A stretch of DNA of 64,000 bases from Psilocybe azurescens (taxonomy: Eukaryota > Basidiomycota > Agaricomycetes > Agaricales > Agrocybaceae): assembly GCA_023853785.1 (NCBI GenBank), contig JAJIRX010000550.1, positions 1 to 64,000 of the forward strand, read 5' to 3'. Shown piece after piece: positions 22,901-33,885 of the stretch (within the stretch, counting starts at the first letter, position 1; every line of letters begins with the position of its first letter). Both the position numbers and the translations under genes were made by a program. The notes beneath the pieces were generated by a model. The model saw only the letters and a list, made by a program, of their open reading frames with translations, searched no databases and was not told the origin of the DNA.

Positions 22901-23110
22901 GGTTGTAGGGCTGAAATTCTCAATGCTGCTCCAACTGATTTGCAATGTGGGCATTCCAGGTATGCTTGTCTACAGTCTGTGAGTATGCCTGGCCAGAAAT
23001 ACTTATCCTCCAGGTGTAACTGGATGTGTTCTGGGCCAAAACACCTATTTGTTGTATGAGCCTCGAGTGCATATTCAAAGCCTTTTGATGTTGGAATGCA
23101 TTCTGTCTTG
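20000..23110 (-). pseudogene. Integrase region of gypsy-like element
   Basis: The H2C2 zinc finger is legible on the minus strand near 23060-22930 (HIQLHLEDKYFWPG then CRQAYLECPHCKS). The catalytic core shows FCDFTTPRTFMTDGGSHFDN near 22710-22650. The C-terminal part continues on the far side of the solo LTR (FKISNLVQVYD near 20310; HFIPLPSSHLDIAYPRDNE near 20150-20100). Frameshifts separate most of these. It once inserted element cDNA into DNA and is now inactive. Confidence 0.65.
20359..22264 (-). repeat. Solo LTR, family L copy 1 (1.9 kb)
   Basis: In minus orientation it begins TGAAAGGGTGTAAACC and ends AAACATCTCA. It is flanked by GCGG on both sides (20355-20358 and 22265-22268), consistent with a 4-bp target duplication. 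It is rich in GGCGATC/GATCACC words and contains a TATA-like TCTATAAAAACA promoter region. Copies 2 and 3 lie at 35295-37300 and 37617-42985. It has no coding capacity. Confidence 0.75.
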
Positions 23111-24418
23111 CTGATGCGATCACTGACCTTGGTGCTTGTTCACTAAAGTTTCCCATCTGCGATTGTGAATCCCATGGCTCGGTGCATTGCTCATCGTTGT
23201 TCTGCTTGTGTATTGCCTGCGTTAAGGCCAAGTAAGTGATGGAAAATGGGGAGGAAGAAGATATCATCTTGAAAAGTGATTTCTAGTGGGTGGGTCAGGT
23301 TTGGTTCATGTATTATGCTCAGTATGTTGTTTACAATGCTGCTGCTTGCTTCTCAGTCTGGTAGGACCAACCATTCTGATCCATCATTGTCTGCTTGGGG
23401 CTGTCCATCCCACATTCTGCTCAGCCTGTCTGCAACTGGGTTCTCAATGCCTGGTCAGTGTCAAATTGCTATGATTTTGTGTGCAAGTATGGTCTCCTTC
23501 CAGTGACTATGATGTACACTCATTTTCTCTTGGGTGAGGCAGTTGTGCAGGGCCTGGCAGTCCATTTCAATCTCAGTGGGTGAGCCGTAGATGTATGGGG
23601 AAAACTCATCTAAGCTGTATTTCAGTGCTGCAAATTCTAGTAGAAATGGTTTGTACTTAGCTTCGCTTTTTGAGGTACATTTGGAACAGTATAATATTAG
23701 GTGCCATCTTGTTACTTCCTTGCCATTGACATCAACTGAGGTGAATTGTTGTGAGAGAAATCCTGCAAAACCCTGCATTGAGCCATCTGTTGTAACTCAA
23801 CAGGGTCGTCTGTCATATTGGGGTGTGCAGAGTAATGGTTCTTGTGAAAGGAGGCATTTCAGTGTTACAAAGGCCTTTTGCTGGTCTGAACCCTTTTTGA
23901 CTTCAGAGAAGTTGATGCTATGGCTCACTTATATGCCCCTTTATGTGCATGCCAATTCCCTCCTGGCTGATCAATCTGAACATCCTTTGTGAGGGTCTGA
24001 GAGGGGTGCTGCTATCTTGGTGTAATTGAAAATGAGTCGTCTGAAATAATTAGCTAGCCCCAGGAAGCCCATCAACTGTTGAACCGTTTCTGGTACTGGC
24101 CAGTCCACACTTGCTCCCACTTTGTCCAAATTTGGGTGTATACCACATGGACCAACCATGGCTCCAGTGAAGAGGACATCTGTAAAGAAGAGTTTTGTCT
24201 TAGATGGTGATAATGACAGGTTTTTGGAATGACACCTTTCAAGGAATTGATGTAGGTTTGCAATTTTTGTCTCGAAGACATCATCTGGCAGACAGATATC
24301 ATCCATCCAATTTACCAACTCCTTTCCAATCATATCGTTGAGTGTGATTGCTACCATCTCACAGACAGTTGCAGGGGCTCCTGTAGGGCCAAATGGCATG
24401 CACAGGTATATATAATAG

Positions 24419-25533
24419 GAGGTCTTTACACTCCCCACAGGTACTGATCAGAACCAGACTGGTACCAACCAGAATTTTATTTGGCTGTATCTCTTCCAAA
24501 TTAGCAGGGAAATGCCTATATTTTTCTGACCAGATTCTGATTGGAATCACTGGTACTGACTGGTTTCACTATTACCAAGTCCAACCCAAATCCAACCAGA
24601 ATCTGACTGGAATTCATATAAATTTTAAACTTAATTAGACCCAATTCTGAGTGGAATCAGAGTGGTACCAAGTGGAACCATATTATGTCAGCATACCATT
24701 TACAGCTCAGCAAGCTATAACACAAACAGTATACATAGATCTTATCAGTTTGTGATAGATTTGGTATTGTTAGAATCTTAAAATTTAGAAAAATATGTTT
24801 ATGTAATAGTTATGTAAAATTAAAAAATTTCTGGTAAAGAAATACCTATTTTCATATAAATCTGTGTTTATATAATCTAAATTTCTTAAATAAAATTGAT
24901 TTTTTTATTCTATAAATTTCTATTATTGCTACACTCTTAAAATATAGCTGACAAGGTGCTATTTTATTGCAAAAAGTGGTTTACAATGTCCATATATATT
25001 CAAATTTACAGTATTTTGCATATTGAAAATGCTGACATAATATTCACATGATGATATAATTACATGTGCATTGACCTCAATTTTATGATCATTTTAATAT
25101 ATAATATGTGGGTATAGCCTCAGAGAAAGTGCCAGAATATATTATTGGGTGTTGTAAAAAATGATATATAATTCATAAAATATTGAGAATACCACAAGCA
25201 ATAATAGTGTTGTTGGTAAAGCATGTATAGAATTAATATATATAAAGCTGTTGGTTCAATTCCTGTCAAATATCATATGACCTGAATGGATTACTTAAGA
25301 GCTTATGTAAGAAATATTAAATTATACTGACTAAGCATAAATATCATGTGATTTCAATACATTATTTACAAGCTTATGTAAGCAATTATTATATAAAGCT
25401 GACTAAGCATTATCTTGTACACTGAGTAAATACATTCTGAAAAATTCCGAGTGGATTCTGAGTGGATTCTGACCAGATTCCAACCAGTTCCAACCAGTTC
25501 CAATTAGTATCAGTGGGACACTGTAAAGTACTG
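24419..25533 (-). mobile_element. Non-autonomous DNA transposon C2
   Basis: The left end GAGGTCTTTACACTCCCC and right end CACTGTAAAGTACTG are the mirror image of C1 and C3. It is flanked by TATAATAG (24411-24418) and CATAATAG (25534-25541), an 8-bp duplication with one mismatch. Removing the element restores the RT reading frame of the host retrotransposon. Subterminal arrays are GGAATCnG/TCGGTAC-like and the centre is AT-rich with a tRNA-like unit. Confidence 0.9.
25193..25275 (+). ncRNA. tRNA-like Pol III unit in C2
   Basis: Plus-strand TAGTGTTGTTGGTAAAGC and GGTTCAATTCCTGTC, spaced as box A and box B. It is equivalent to the units in C1 and C3. The T-run terminator is weaker in this copy. 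No tRNA identity can be assigned. Confidence 0.45.
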
Positions 25534-26595
25534 CATAATAGCCACAGCTCTCAATGTAGAAAGCCACATAGGGTACTGAGTCATCATCCAAGGGGATTGA
25601 ATAATAACCTGCTGCAAAGTCAATAATGCTAGCCCAGCAATGGCCTGCTGCAAATTCATGTTTTGCTTTCAGATCTCCAGTGGGAAATGGCAGTACTTGT
25701 GTGACCTTGTTCAATGCGTTAAAGGCATGGCATACCCTCCATTTTGTAATCTTTTCTGCTCCCACAGCGCCTTCAGCTGCTTCCAAGATAGCACCTTCAG
25801 TGTTGTCAGATTCTGCCAGCTCTTTCCAGAAGGGAGGTAAGCCATTCTTCATACATTCCACATTTACTTTCCAAAGTATTTCTGTCCTGCTCATACCCAT
25901 CTTGCCTGCATCTTTGGGGGCAAGGTCAGTACTGCTGAGGTTTTTGATAAACTCACCTGGGACTTTCTAGATGATGTGTGAACGTTCCATATTGTCTAGG
26001 ATATTATTGAACCATTTCTTCTGCAGTTCTGTCATGGGGTGTTGGTTGACTCATGTAGGGAAGTTTTGGGTTGTATCCACATTTAGCTTGTGTTTATACC
26101 AATCCACATACAGAACTTCACTAATCAATAGGGCAAATATGTCAGTGTACTCCTTGATGAGTTCATGTACTTCTCTTTGTTGTTCTTCCGATAGGTCTGG
26201 GCCAATCACCACCATTTTTAGGATTTCTTCAACTTGGTCTTCATTGAATGGGTCAACTACTCATTGGGATTAATTGGGGCCGTGGTCCAGATGGAAATCA
26301 TCAGAGCTTACACTACCCATAGTGTGGAGCTGTTCAGCGGTAGCTGAGGGATTTGGTTGTATTAGTTGCAGACTAGCCATTTTGTGTAGTTCATCGAGCT
26401 GGTTGTGTAGCTTTTTAATCTGTATTTCTGACTGGAGGAGTGCCGTGACTTGATCCTGTACAGGGCATGAATGTGAATCTGTTATGTTGAAAAGCTGTGC
26501 CAGGTGTTGGGTCTCTCTATGATATTGCCAGCGTTGATATGCACTGCAGTCCTCTATACTCAGTAAACCCATTTTCCAAGTTTGCCACACCATTT

Positions 26596-27150
26596 TGAGG
26601 GTTCAAATCATCTACCAACATCTACTAAAGTCCTCCAGAGTGCGACCAAAGCCCAGACAAAGGTAACCAAGGCCCAATCAAGGCCCAACCAAACACCTCT
26701 TTGTCACTAAACACCTCAAAATGTCTTGGCCAGTCTTTACAGAGCATACCTGTGGTTTTGGATGATTTCTAATAGGTTTTGATATTTGTTTTAATTCATT
26801 TACTTTTCTCTGCACTACTCTGTACCATTTCCTGCTCCCCCTTTGCTTGTTTAATTCCTTTTCTGCTTCGATTAAACCCTTTAGAGTCTCAAGTTCTACC
26901 TATATAAGCTTGTATGTAGTCTACTTTGAAGAATAGAACCTCATATCCCTGGTATATCATCATATCTCACTGTCTCAAACTCAGAAACCATGTCCTTGTA
27001 ACTCGTTAGCACTCTTGTACCTTGTATTCAGCCTTGAACATTGTACATCATCACTCAGTCTCCCTATCAAGCCATGTATAATTTAGTACACTTTGATGTC
27101 CGACTCCTCATCACTGCCTACGCTCCCAAAACCTCGATTCACAACCCTCA
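26596..27150 (+). repeat. LTR-like insert in the gypsy-like relic
   Basis: A 555-bp block begins TGAGGGTTCAAATC and ends GATTCACAACCCTCA, imperfect inverted ends of TG...CA form. It contains CTATATAAGCTT, a plausible TATA promoter, upstream of a pyrimidine/CT-rich stretch. It separates two coding relics of the minus-strand element (a MVWQTWKMGLLS frame on the left, an RAMHKTQKNQSNG frame on the right). No clear target duplication was found, so solo-LTR status is tentative. Confidence 0.4.
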
Positions 27151-27899
27151 GAGCCACTCATTGCAAAGTAGCTTGCCCAACCCCATTACTTTGGTTTTTT
27201 TGTGTTTTGTGCATGGCACGCCACTTTGTAGGCATATCAGCATTTTGCTGCTGCTGCTGTGGCCTGTACATGTTCTGCTGTTTTAGACATTGGATTTTCA
27301 GCACAGCTTGATATCTGAGGTTGCTTTGCAAGCAGATGAATGGCATTTGGCATTAATGCCTCATCTTTTGGCATTTCACCCTCTTTATTACACGTACTTG
27401 TTGTTCTTCATGGATTTTCTTTGGTTCAACATCGGTCAATGGGATGAGCTTGGCCCATTGAGCTTCTGAGTGGGGGTCATCTGAAGCTCGTATTAGGAAT
27501 ACATGGTCCCATTCTTCTGCAAGCTGTTGTTCAGGTGTCAATGGTGGTGGGTTTATGCCTGTAGCTGCATATATAGCTTTAGTTTGAGAACGCTGCAGTG
27601 TTGCATTTTTGGCACATTGGACCTGTTTTGTTAGTTCATCTTCATACACTTTTATTTGACATCAAAATTCAGTGTAGACATCCTGGGCCAGCCAATCTTT
27701 GGAGGGTCATGTTGGGTGTAGTGTTAGCAGTTGATCCATTGCTGGTCGGTGTGGTGTGATTGCTGCTATGGGTAATGGTGTTGGTGGTGGCTGTGTATAT
27801 TCCATATTGTTGGTCAAAACTTCCTGATTATCTTTTAATCCTATTGTAATGGAGTCTGTCTCTTAGTCGTGTTTCACACAGACTGCTCATAACCAAGGT

Positions 27900-28390
27900 T
27901 TACCTAGAATCACATCAAATGCACCCTGACAGTCAAAAACTTCAAATCCACTTAGCACAGATGTTGATCCCACTTGAACTTTACCAAATCACCTGCCCAT
28001 TGAATGGATATGATTGCTATTAGCCACAGATATCACAGTATGTGATTCTTCCAGTGGATCTAGACAGTGGCTGTACTTAATCCAGCAGTCCTTAGATATG
28101 CAGTTCCACATTGCTCCATCATCAACTTGACCTGTTGCTCGTACCACAGTGTCTGTTCCACCAATCAACTGGATTCTCTGCATGAATGGGAGGGATTTCT
28201 CATTGTCTTTGGAGGCAGACATGCTAAGGATATGGGCTAACGTGGGCACTGTATACTGTAGGACCAAGTTTATTAAAGGTGTAACTAGAACAACTGGCTT
28301 TTTATCAGTAACACCCCAGTCCACCGGTGTATCGCTCATCAGCTTGACATCTGCTAATCTCAAGTCAGCCATGTTCTCTGAGGTTTTATA
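27900..28390 (-). pseudogene. Retropepsin-like protease region of gypsy-like element
   Basis: Minus-strand MADLRLADVKLMSDTPVDW leads into a part with RATGQVDDGAMWNCIS and HTVISVANSNHIHSMGR. The VDDGAM box takes the place of the DSGA catalytic loop in this lineage. Past the stop near 27990, FEVFDCQGAFDVILGKPW is legible in another frame, as in retropepsin C-termini. Inactive because of the frame change. Confidence 0.6.
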
Positions 28391-28539
28391 GTTGGGAGAA
28401 CCTAGAGCCTCTACTTGTGATTCTCCTGGCCATTTCCCTGCTGTTCATAATCATCCTTGAAGTCTAGTTGACTGCCATTGTAGATAGCTGGGTCATAGAG
28501 GAGGGGTGTGTCATTGAATTCTGCTGCTGTCAAGATTTG

Positions 28540-29680
28540 CGAGATTCCTACGGTGTCCAGTCTGCTCACAGGGAAAAACCCAAAGAGTTGGCAGCCTATG
28601 AATGCACGCGACCTCTGTTCCCTGTTGTTGATCTTGACAGTGTCAGTAGCACATTCCCTGGTGATGTGTCCACATTGACCACATGCAAAGCACTCTCAAG
28701 AGCTGATATTTGCTGTTCCTGGGGTGAGGGGGTATGGAGCCATTGTGAAGTCTACTTTTCATCCTGGTGGGTATACACCTTCCCATGCTTGCATTGCTGT
28801 ATTATATGCTACTCCCTCTGGTGTACTTGCGAATGTTGATGAAGCTGCCACTGTCATGTTTGTGAGTTCTATATTGTTTGGGCATATACTAGCTGTTGAG
28901 GGTGTTTGTGGGATTGGAGAATGGGTGGTTTTGCTGCCAAAGGTTGAGGAACTGTGGAGGGTCAAGCTGCTCACAAATGGATCTGGTGATTCAGGGGGCA
29001 TATAGTGAAACAATTGACTGGGGTTTGGGGTGTTGAGGGTGTTTGAGGTGCAAAGGAGGCTGGCAGGTGCAGTGGTGCTTGACAAATTGTTATTGGCATG
29101 ATTGGTTGTTGTGGGGTTGTTATTCCTCCAAATCCACATTGGAGTGGAGCGAGGGAATATGCTGGGGCAGGGCAGAAGGGCAAATGTAGTTGTGAATTTG
29201 CAAAGCAAGATGTTAGAGCTGTGATTGAATTTAAAGGATGTTAGTATCCACCATTCAATGTGATCTGTTGAGTCATCCGTGCTTTGTATTCCTGGTGATT
29301 GATGAGTTGGTCCATGGAGATTGCTGCTATGTCCTCAAGAAACTTGTGCCATGTTGCCTGGCCTGATGGGATAATCATGTGTATTGTGAGAGGGAGGTTT
29401 CAGCGGACTTGTGGGATTAGATAGCCATTGGCATTGTCCAGTGTGTTTGTTAGAGCTCACACCTCATTGGCCCATGCAACATGAGTGTATACCTTGTCAC
29501 CATCCCTATCCACCATGCCTCCTATATCCACTTTGCCTAACACTGTTGCATGTAACTTCTCCAGGAGTTCTTCACAGGTAGGTTCAACCACCTTTCAAAG
29601 GGGCCATTTTGCTGTAAACACTGTGTACAATATGTCCCAGTTGGTACACATTGCTGCTGAAATAACAAATACCTAATTAG
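28540..29680 (-). pseudogene. gag region with zinc knuckle of gypsy-like element
   Basis: From about 29650 leftward, MCTNWDILYTVFTAKWPL, EELLEKLHATVLGKVDIGG and VAWANEV suggest the capsid N-terminus. A part with NANGYLIPQVRWNLPL and QATWHKFLEDIAAIS follows. A Pro/Asn/Thr-rich linker (29200-28760) and a CCHC knuckle CFACGQCGHITREC (about 28687-28646) close the gag. Stops are scattered throughout. Confidence 0.55.
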
Positions 29681-29889
29681 AAAACAGAGAACCTACCAAA
29701 AGAGAGTCACCGCAGGTCCATAAGGAGTTTGTGTCCAATCAATGTGTTCATGCATGTCATTGATCACCTGATTATAGCAACCTTTGACTATTCATTTCTC
29801 TTGATGAAGCACATAGATGCAATGATTATCTTCTGTTCAACCATATTTATTAATGATTCAGAAAGTCAAAAATAGAGACATACTTTGAA

Positions 29890-30130
29890 CTAGAGAGTAG
29901 TGCCTTGCAACACCAGTGAGAACAGAAGCAAGTTTCTCTTCATATGGAAGTTGAAAACTCATAATAGCTGACTCATCAATGTTGAGTGAAGTGGGTCAGT
30001 CCTTTGAAACAAAGAGATTGACAGCTGCATCAAGTTTATGATCTGGAGACTTATTGCACAGATCCCAGTCCCCAATGATCTCTCCAAAAGGTTTAGATGC
30101 ACCACTGCAATTTTCTTGTCTTCCCTCTCT
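29890..30130 (-). pseudogene. Unrecognised exon relic
   Basis: One minus-strand frame reads ENCSGASKPFGEIIGDWDLC, then NKSPDHKLDAAVNLFVSKD, an in-frame TGA, and NIDESAIMSFQLPYEEKLAS. It ends at a possible GT donor (AAGTATGTC) near 29893. It looks like genuine protein sequence but I do not recognise it. It lies directly downstream of family X copy 2 and could be its continuation or an unrelated neighbour. Confidence 0.4.
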
Positions 30131-30773
30131 CAATAGGTTTGGGCCGCGGTGGACTATTCATTTGAACATCTATATTATTTAAGGAACTAAATAAATGAAA
30201 ATAATAGCAATAATAATAATAAATACCATGATCAGGACCTATGGTGAAAGAGCCATCGTCCCGATGTACATGGTGGACACAACCAAACCATCAACAGCAG
30301 TGAGAGGGCCACTGCTCTGGTCAGAGATTCCCATAGGATAATCAACATCAGCCACAGTGGTGGAAGGTGCACTGGGGTAATGTGGTGGTAGGCCTGAAGG
30401 CTTGGAAAGGGACTCACTATCATCAGCAGCGGTGGAAATCGAGGTCTTTACACAGCCCCCATTTTTGGTCGGACTCCGGTCGGACTCCGTCGGACTTTCT
30501 ATATTCAGAATGACAATTTTTCTGGTCTAGGACTGCTGAAATTTTCCGGTGAGATTCCGGTGAGATTCCGGTGAAAGTCCGACCGGACTACAAGTCCAAC
30601 GGACTGTCCGGGCGGACTGTCCACTGGAAATGACCGGACAGGACCAACGGAAGTCCAATGGAAGTCCATTGGAATCCCACCGGACATGACCATTGGAATT
30701 CCAGCGGACAAGTCCAACAGAATTCCAATGGAAGTCCAACGGATGTCCTTTTATTATAATTTATACTAGTATA

Positions 30774-30862
30774 GAAAAAAAGACACTAGCGAGAATTGAA
30801 CTCGGGCATCGGAGAATGCCGGACGCAAGCAGGATAAACCAACTGAGCCACAAAGGCTTATG
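30774..30862 (-). ncRNA. tRNA-like Pol III unit in D1
   Basis: Minus strand: GTGGCTCAGTTGGTTTA (box A-like), a GATGCCCG block, then GAGTTCAATTCTCGC (box B-like with a CGAG/CTCG T-stem), followed by a TTTTTTT terminator. This is the best-folding of the tRNA-like units, although the acceptor stem does not pair. It reads outward to the GAGGTCTT end. Confidence 0.6.
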
Positions 30863-31069
30863 AAAAATAATAAAATTAGTTAAATACATAGCGATGCCGC
30901 CCGAAATTCTCGGCACTGCTCGGCACGGGACAAGCAACAACGCCGCACGTGACATATTGATGCCACGTCGGTCCGTTGTTGATTCCGACCCTAACCCTTT
31001 TTCCTTCCACCACCACCACCGCCTCGTCGGTCGGAGCCAGGCGAGAGCCAACCCGACGCGACAGAGGAC

Positions 31070-32030
31070 GAGAACGACCACGACGGCCACACCGACAAGG
31101 ACGAGGACGACTGCGACAGCGACAACGAGGACGCCGGACAAGGACGCCGGACAAGGACCACGAGGAGGACCGCGAGGGCGAGGGCGAGGACCGCGAGGGA
31201 CCGCGAGGACGACGGCTAGGACGACGGCTAGGACCACGACCACGACGGTGAGGACCAAGACACCGGCGTGGACCAGGACGACGGCGAGGACGGCGGCGAG
31301 AGCAAGGAGACGACGGCGAGGGCGAGTACGGCGAGAGCAAGGACGACGGCGAGGGTGAGTACGGCGGGCGAAGACGAGTACGGCGGCGAGGGGCGAGTAC
31401 AGCGGCAGGGACGAGAAACGACGGCGGGGACAAGGACGACAGCGAGGGGCGAGTACAGCGGCGAGGGCGAGTACAACAGCGGGGACGAGAGACGACAGCG
31501 AGGGCGAGTACAGCGGCGAGGGCGAGTACAGCGGCGAGGGCGAGTACAGCGGCGAGGGCGAGTACAGCAGCGGGGACGAGGGCGACAGCGAGGGCGAGGA
31601 GCGACAGCGAGGGCGAGGAGCGACAGCGAGGGCGAGTACGGCGGCGAGGGCGAGTACGGCCGGCGGGGACGAGGACGATGGCGAGGGCGAGTACAGCGGC
31701 GAGTGCGAGTACAGCGGCGAGGGGCGAAGTACAGCGGCGGGGACGAGTACAGCGGCGGGGATGAGAACGACGGCGGGGACGAGAGACGACAGCGAGGGCG
31801 AGTACAGCAGCGAGGGGCGAGTACAGCAGCGAGGGCGAGTACAGCAGCGGGGACGAGGACGACAGCGAGGGCGAGTACAGCGGCGAGTACAGCAGCGAGG
31901 GCGAGTACAGCAGCGGGGACAAGGAGACGGCGAGGGGCGAGGAGACGACAGCGAGGGCGAGTACGGCGGCGAGGACGAGTACAGCAGCGGGGACGAGGAC
32001 GACAGGACGACCACAACACGCTGACGACAG
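31070..32030. repeat. 18-bp minisatellite (GCGAGGGCGAGTACAGCG)
   Basis: About 950 bp of an 18-bp unit with variants (GGGGAC, GACGAC, GAGAAC insertions). It is GC-rich and open for over 300 codons in several frames on both strands. The unit keeps the GAGTAC/AGCGGC hexamer phase throughout. It adjoins the shared core directly, as in A1, A2 and B. Confidence 0.92.
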
Positions 32031-33699
32031 CAGCGACGCGTACCACGACCGTCGGACAACAGCGACACGTACCACGACACGTATGGACGACACCGACGAC
32101 AATACCGACGCGTACCACGGCAGGTACGGCCGACGACAACACCAATGGCGACACCGACGCATACAACGACGGGTACGGCTGACCACGACGTCGATAACGC
32201 AGACGACGACACCACCAATGTACCCTACGCCCCCTTTTTCCGTTCTTTCTTTCTGTTTTTCTTTTTTGTTTCTTTTTATTATGTTTTTATTTTATTTTTA
32301 CCTGTATATAATCATGTAGTATATAGTTTTTAATATATTATATTACATTGTCACATAAATTTAAGCTAAGATTAAAGTATTCCAGTTGGAATCCAATTGG
32401 ATTCCATTCCATGTGAATTTAAAGTTGGACTTAGTGAAATTCACAAAGTCAGATAATAATGTAGTATATAGTTTACAATATATTATATTACATTGTTACA
32501 TGAATTAAAGATAAGATTGAAGTATTATTCTAGTGACCTAGCTTCCTTAATATGGCTCCCAAAGCTTCCAAGAACACTGCTACTGTCCCTAACTCCCCTC
32601 CCAAGTCTGCAATTAAACCAGCGACAGTCCACTGGACATCCACTGGACATCCACTGGACATCCACTGGACTCCACTGGACAGAGCACTCTTGGATCTGGT
32701 CTAATTAAGTGCTGAGAGTCCAGTGGAAGTCCACTGGAAGTCCAACGGAAGTCCAATGGACTGGACAGTCCGGCCAGTCCGCCTGTTTTCTGTCTTGAAG
32801 TGACTTGACCGGACTTTGACCGAATTTGGCCGGACTCTGACTGGACTGGTACCGGAATTTTGTCAAGTCCAATGGAATCCGTTGGACGTCCAATGGACTG
32901 TCCATTGGAATTGGCTGGGTCCGGTGAAAGTCCATTGGAGTCCAACGGAATATGGGGGCACTGTAAAGTACACTGGAAATCATGCTGTGCTGACTACAAG
33001 GCTTGCCTTTGGGTGGGCCATATCAGACACCAGGTTTGATAGTAGGTTTAATGGGAGCAGAAGGGGTGCATCATTGTCATTGTCATCATAGTTATTGTTG
33101 TCGTTGTTGTCAGTGGCGGTACTCTTGGGTTTTGGTGCCGGTTTCTTGCTGTGAGGGGTGTGGGTGGCAGTGTTGTCCTTGTTGCTACTGTCCTTGTTGC
33201 TCGTAACCTCATCACTCTTGGTTTTCTTGGCTGGTTGCTTGGTATGAGCAGGGGCAATAGAGGCACTGTCCTCACTGCTGCTCTCCTCATTCTCTGTGGT
33301 CTTCTTGGCCTTGGTTCCTGTGATCTCCAGCTCCCACACTACCCATGCACAGCTGTTGGACACAGTGGGGAGGGAGGTAGAACAGAGGAGGTGGGAGAAC
33401 AGGTAGGGTGCTCAGGAGGGCTACCCAGGTGGCAGCCCTATTGAGCTTCCACGTGACACTAAAAACCTGTACTTATCACTCCCCAGTTTTCCTTGAGGAT
33501 TCCTCAGACCCATGGAATCCTCAAGGAATATTGAAGGAATCTGCTAAAAGTGAAGTAATCAGTGAGGAATCTCTATGGAATCTGGTGAATCCTTGAGGAA
33601 TCTGCAAGGAATCCAATAAATTTGTGAAGTACTATTATTTGACATATAAAGTACAAATTTTATTTATTTACATAGAAAGTTATGTTTAAACAATTGAAA

Positions 33700-33885
33700 C
33701 TATCTTCACTCTTCTTCATCCATATCAGCATATTCATCTTCTGATGCTTTCTTTTGTGTTTTTGTGGAAGGATAAATAACATTGTGGATAAACCAATTAA
33801 AGTTGCTTGGTGTCATACATTTAAGAATTGAATCATATCCACCAAGCCAGGAGTTGAATTGTTCACATGCCTTACAATCAAATTA
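33700..33885 (-). pseudogene. CxC5/CxC6-type ORF, C-terminal fragment (left arm of E)
   Basis: Minus-strand translation gives CEQFNSWLGGYDSILKCMTP, SNFNWFIHNV and an acidic end (ASEDEYADMDEEE). This matches the C-terminus of copies a and b (LNAWLGGFESI, GNFNWFLHTM) with a diverged tail. The stop lies about 240 bp inside the CTGTACTT end of element E. Confidence 0.65.

Larger units (their letters stand above)
23461..25960 (-). pseudogene. RT and RNase H of gypsy-like element, split by C2
   Basis: N-terminal RT (25900-25534): RVCHAFNALNKVTQVLPFP, DFAAGYYSIPLDDDSVPY and VAFYIESCGYY. The chain is cut by C2 and resumes at 24410 with LCMPFGPTGAPATVCEM, VNWMDDICLPDDVF (catalytic MDD) and SLSPSKTKLFFTDVLF, then LMGFLGLANYFRRLI. 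RNase H follows in another frame (23778-23461: KYKPFLLEFAALKYSLDEF, EMDCQALHNCLT). C2 landed exactly between the YY and Y(I)YL residues of the RT palm. Confidence 0.82.
19985..29680 (-). mobile_element. Decayed gypsy-like retrotransposon internal region, pierced by three insertions
   Basis: Minus-strand gag, protease, RT, RNase H and integrase relics appear in that order from right to left. Own LTRs were not identified at either edge. The region is interrupted by element C2 (24419-25533), by a ~1.9-kb solo LTR with its own 4-bp duplication (20359-22264), and by an LTR-like insert (26596-27150). Many stops and frame changes show that it is old. It is a different lineage from the element at 6-6705, for example in FAAGYYSIPLDDDSVPY and PFGPTGAPATV. 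Confidence 0.75.
30441..32973 (-). mobile_element. Non-autonomous DNA transposon D1
   Basis: Left end GAGGTCTTTACACAGCCCC, right end CACTGTAAAGTACAC, with a perfect 8-bp duplication TGGAAATC (30433-30440 and 32974-32981). Subterminal arrays use CCAATGGAAGTCCA / GGACTTCC words at both ends. Internal modules in order: tRNA-like unit, CTCGGCACTGCTCGGCAC, ACGTCGGTCCGTTG, core CGTCGGTCGGAGCCAGGCG (31023), 18-bp minisatellite, pyrimidine tract (32230-32290) and two AT blocks (32300-32375 and 32450-32520). A short protein-like start (MAPKASKNTATVPNSPPKSA) lies at 32551 before the right array. Confidence 0.92.

Noticed and set aside
26600..26760. Further transposon ends (AAAGTCCTC at about 26630, AGTCTTTACAG at about 26735)
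   Set aside because: No subterminal array, no partner end in the right orientation and no duplicated flanks.
30761..32218. A 485-codon minus-strand ORF and others in the D1 array
   Set aside because: Same reason: a 3n-period GC-rich array inside a transposon. All phases are about equally open and the peptide is repeat-derived.
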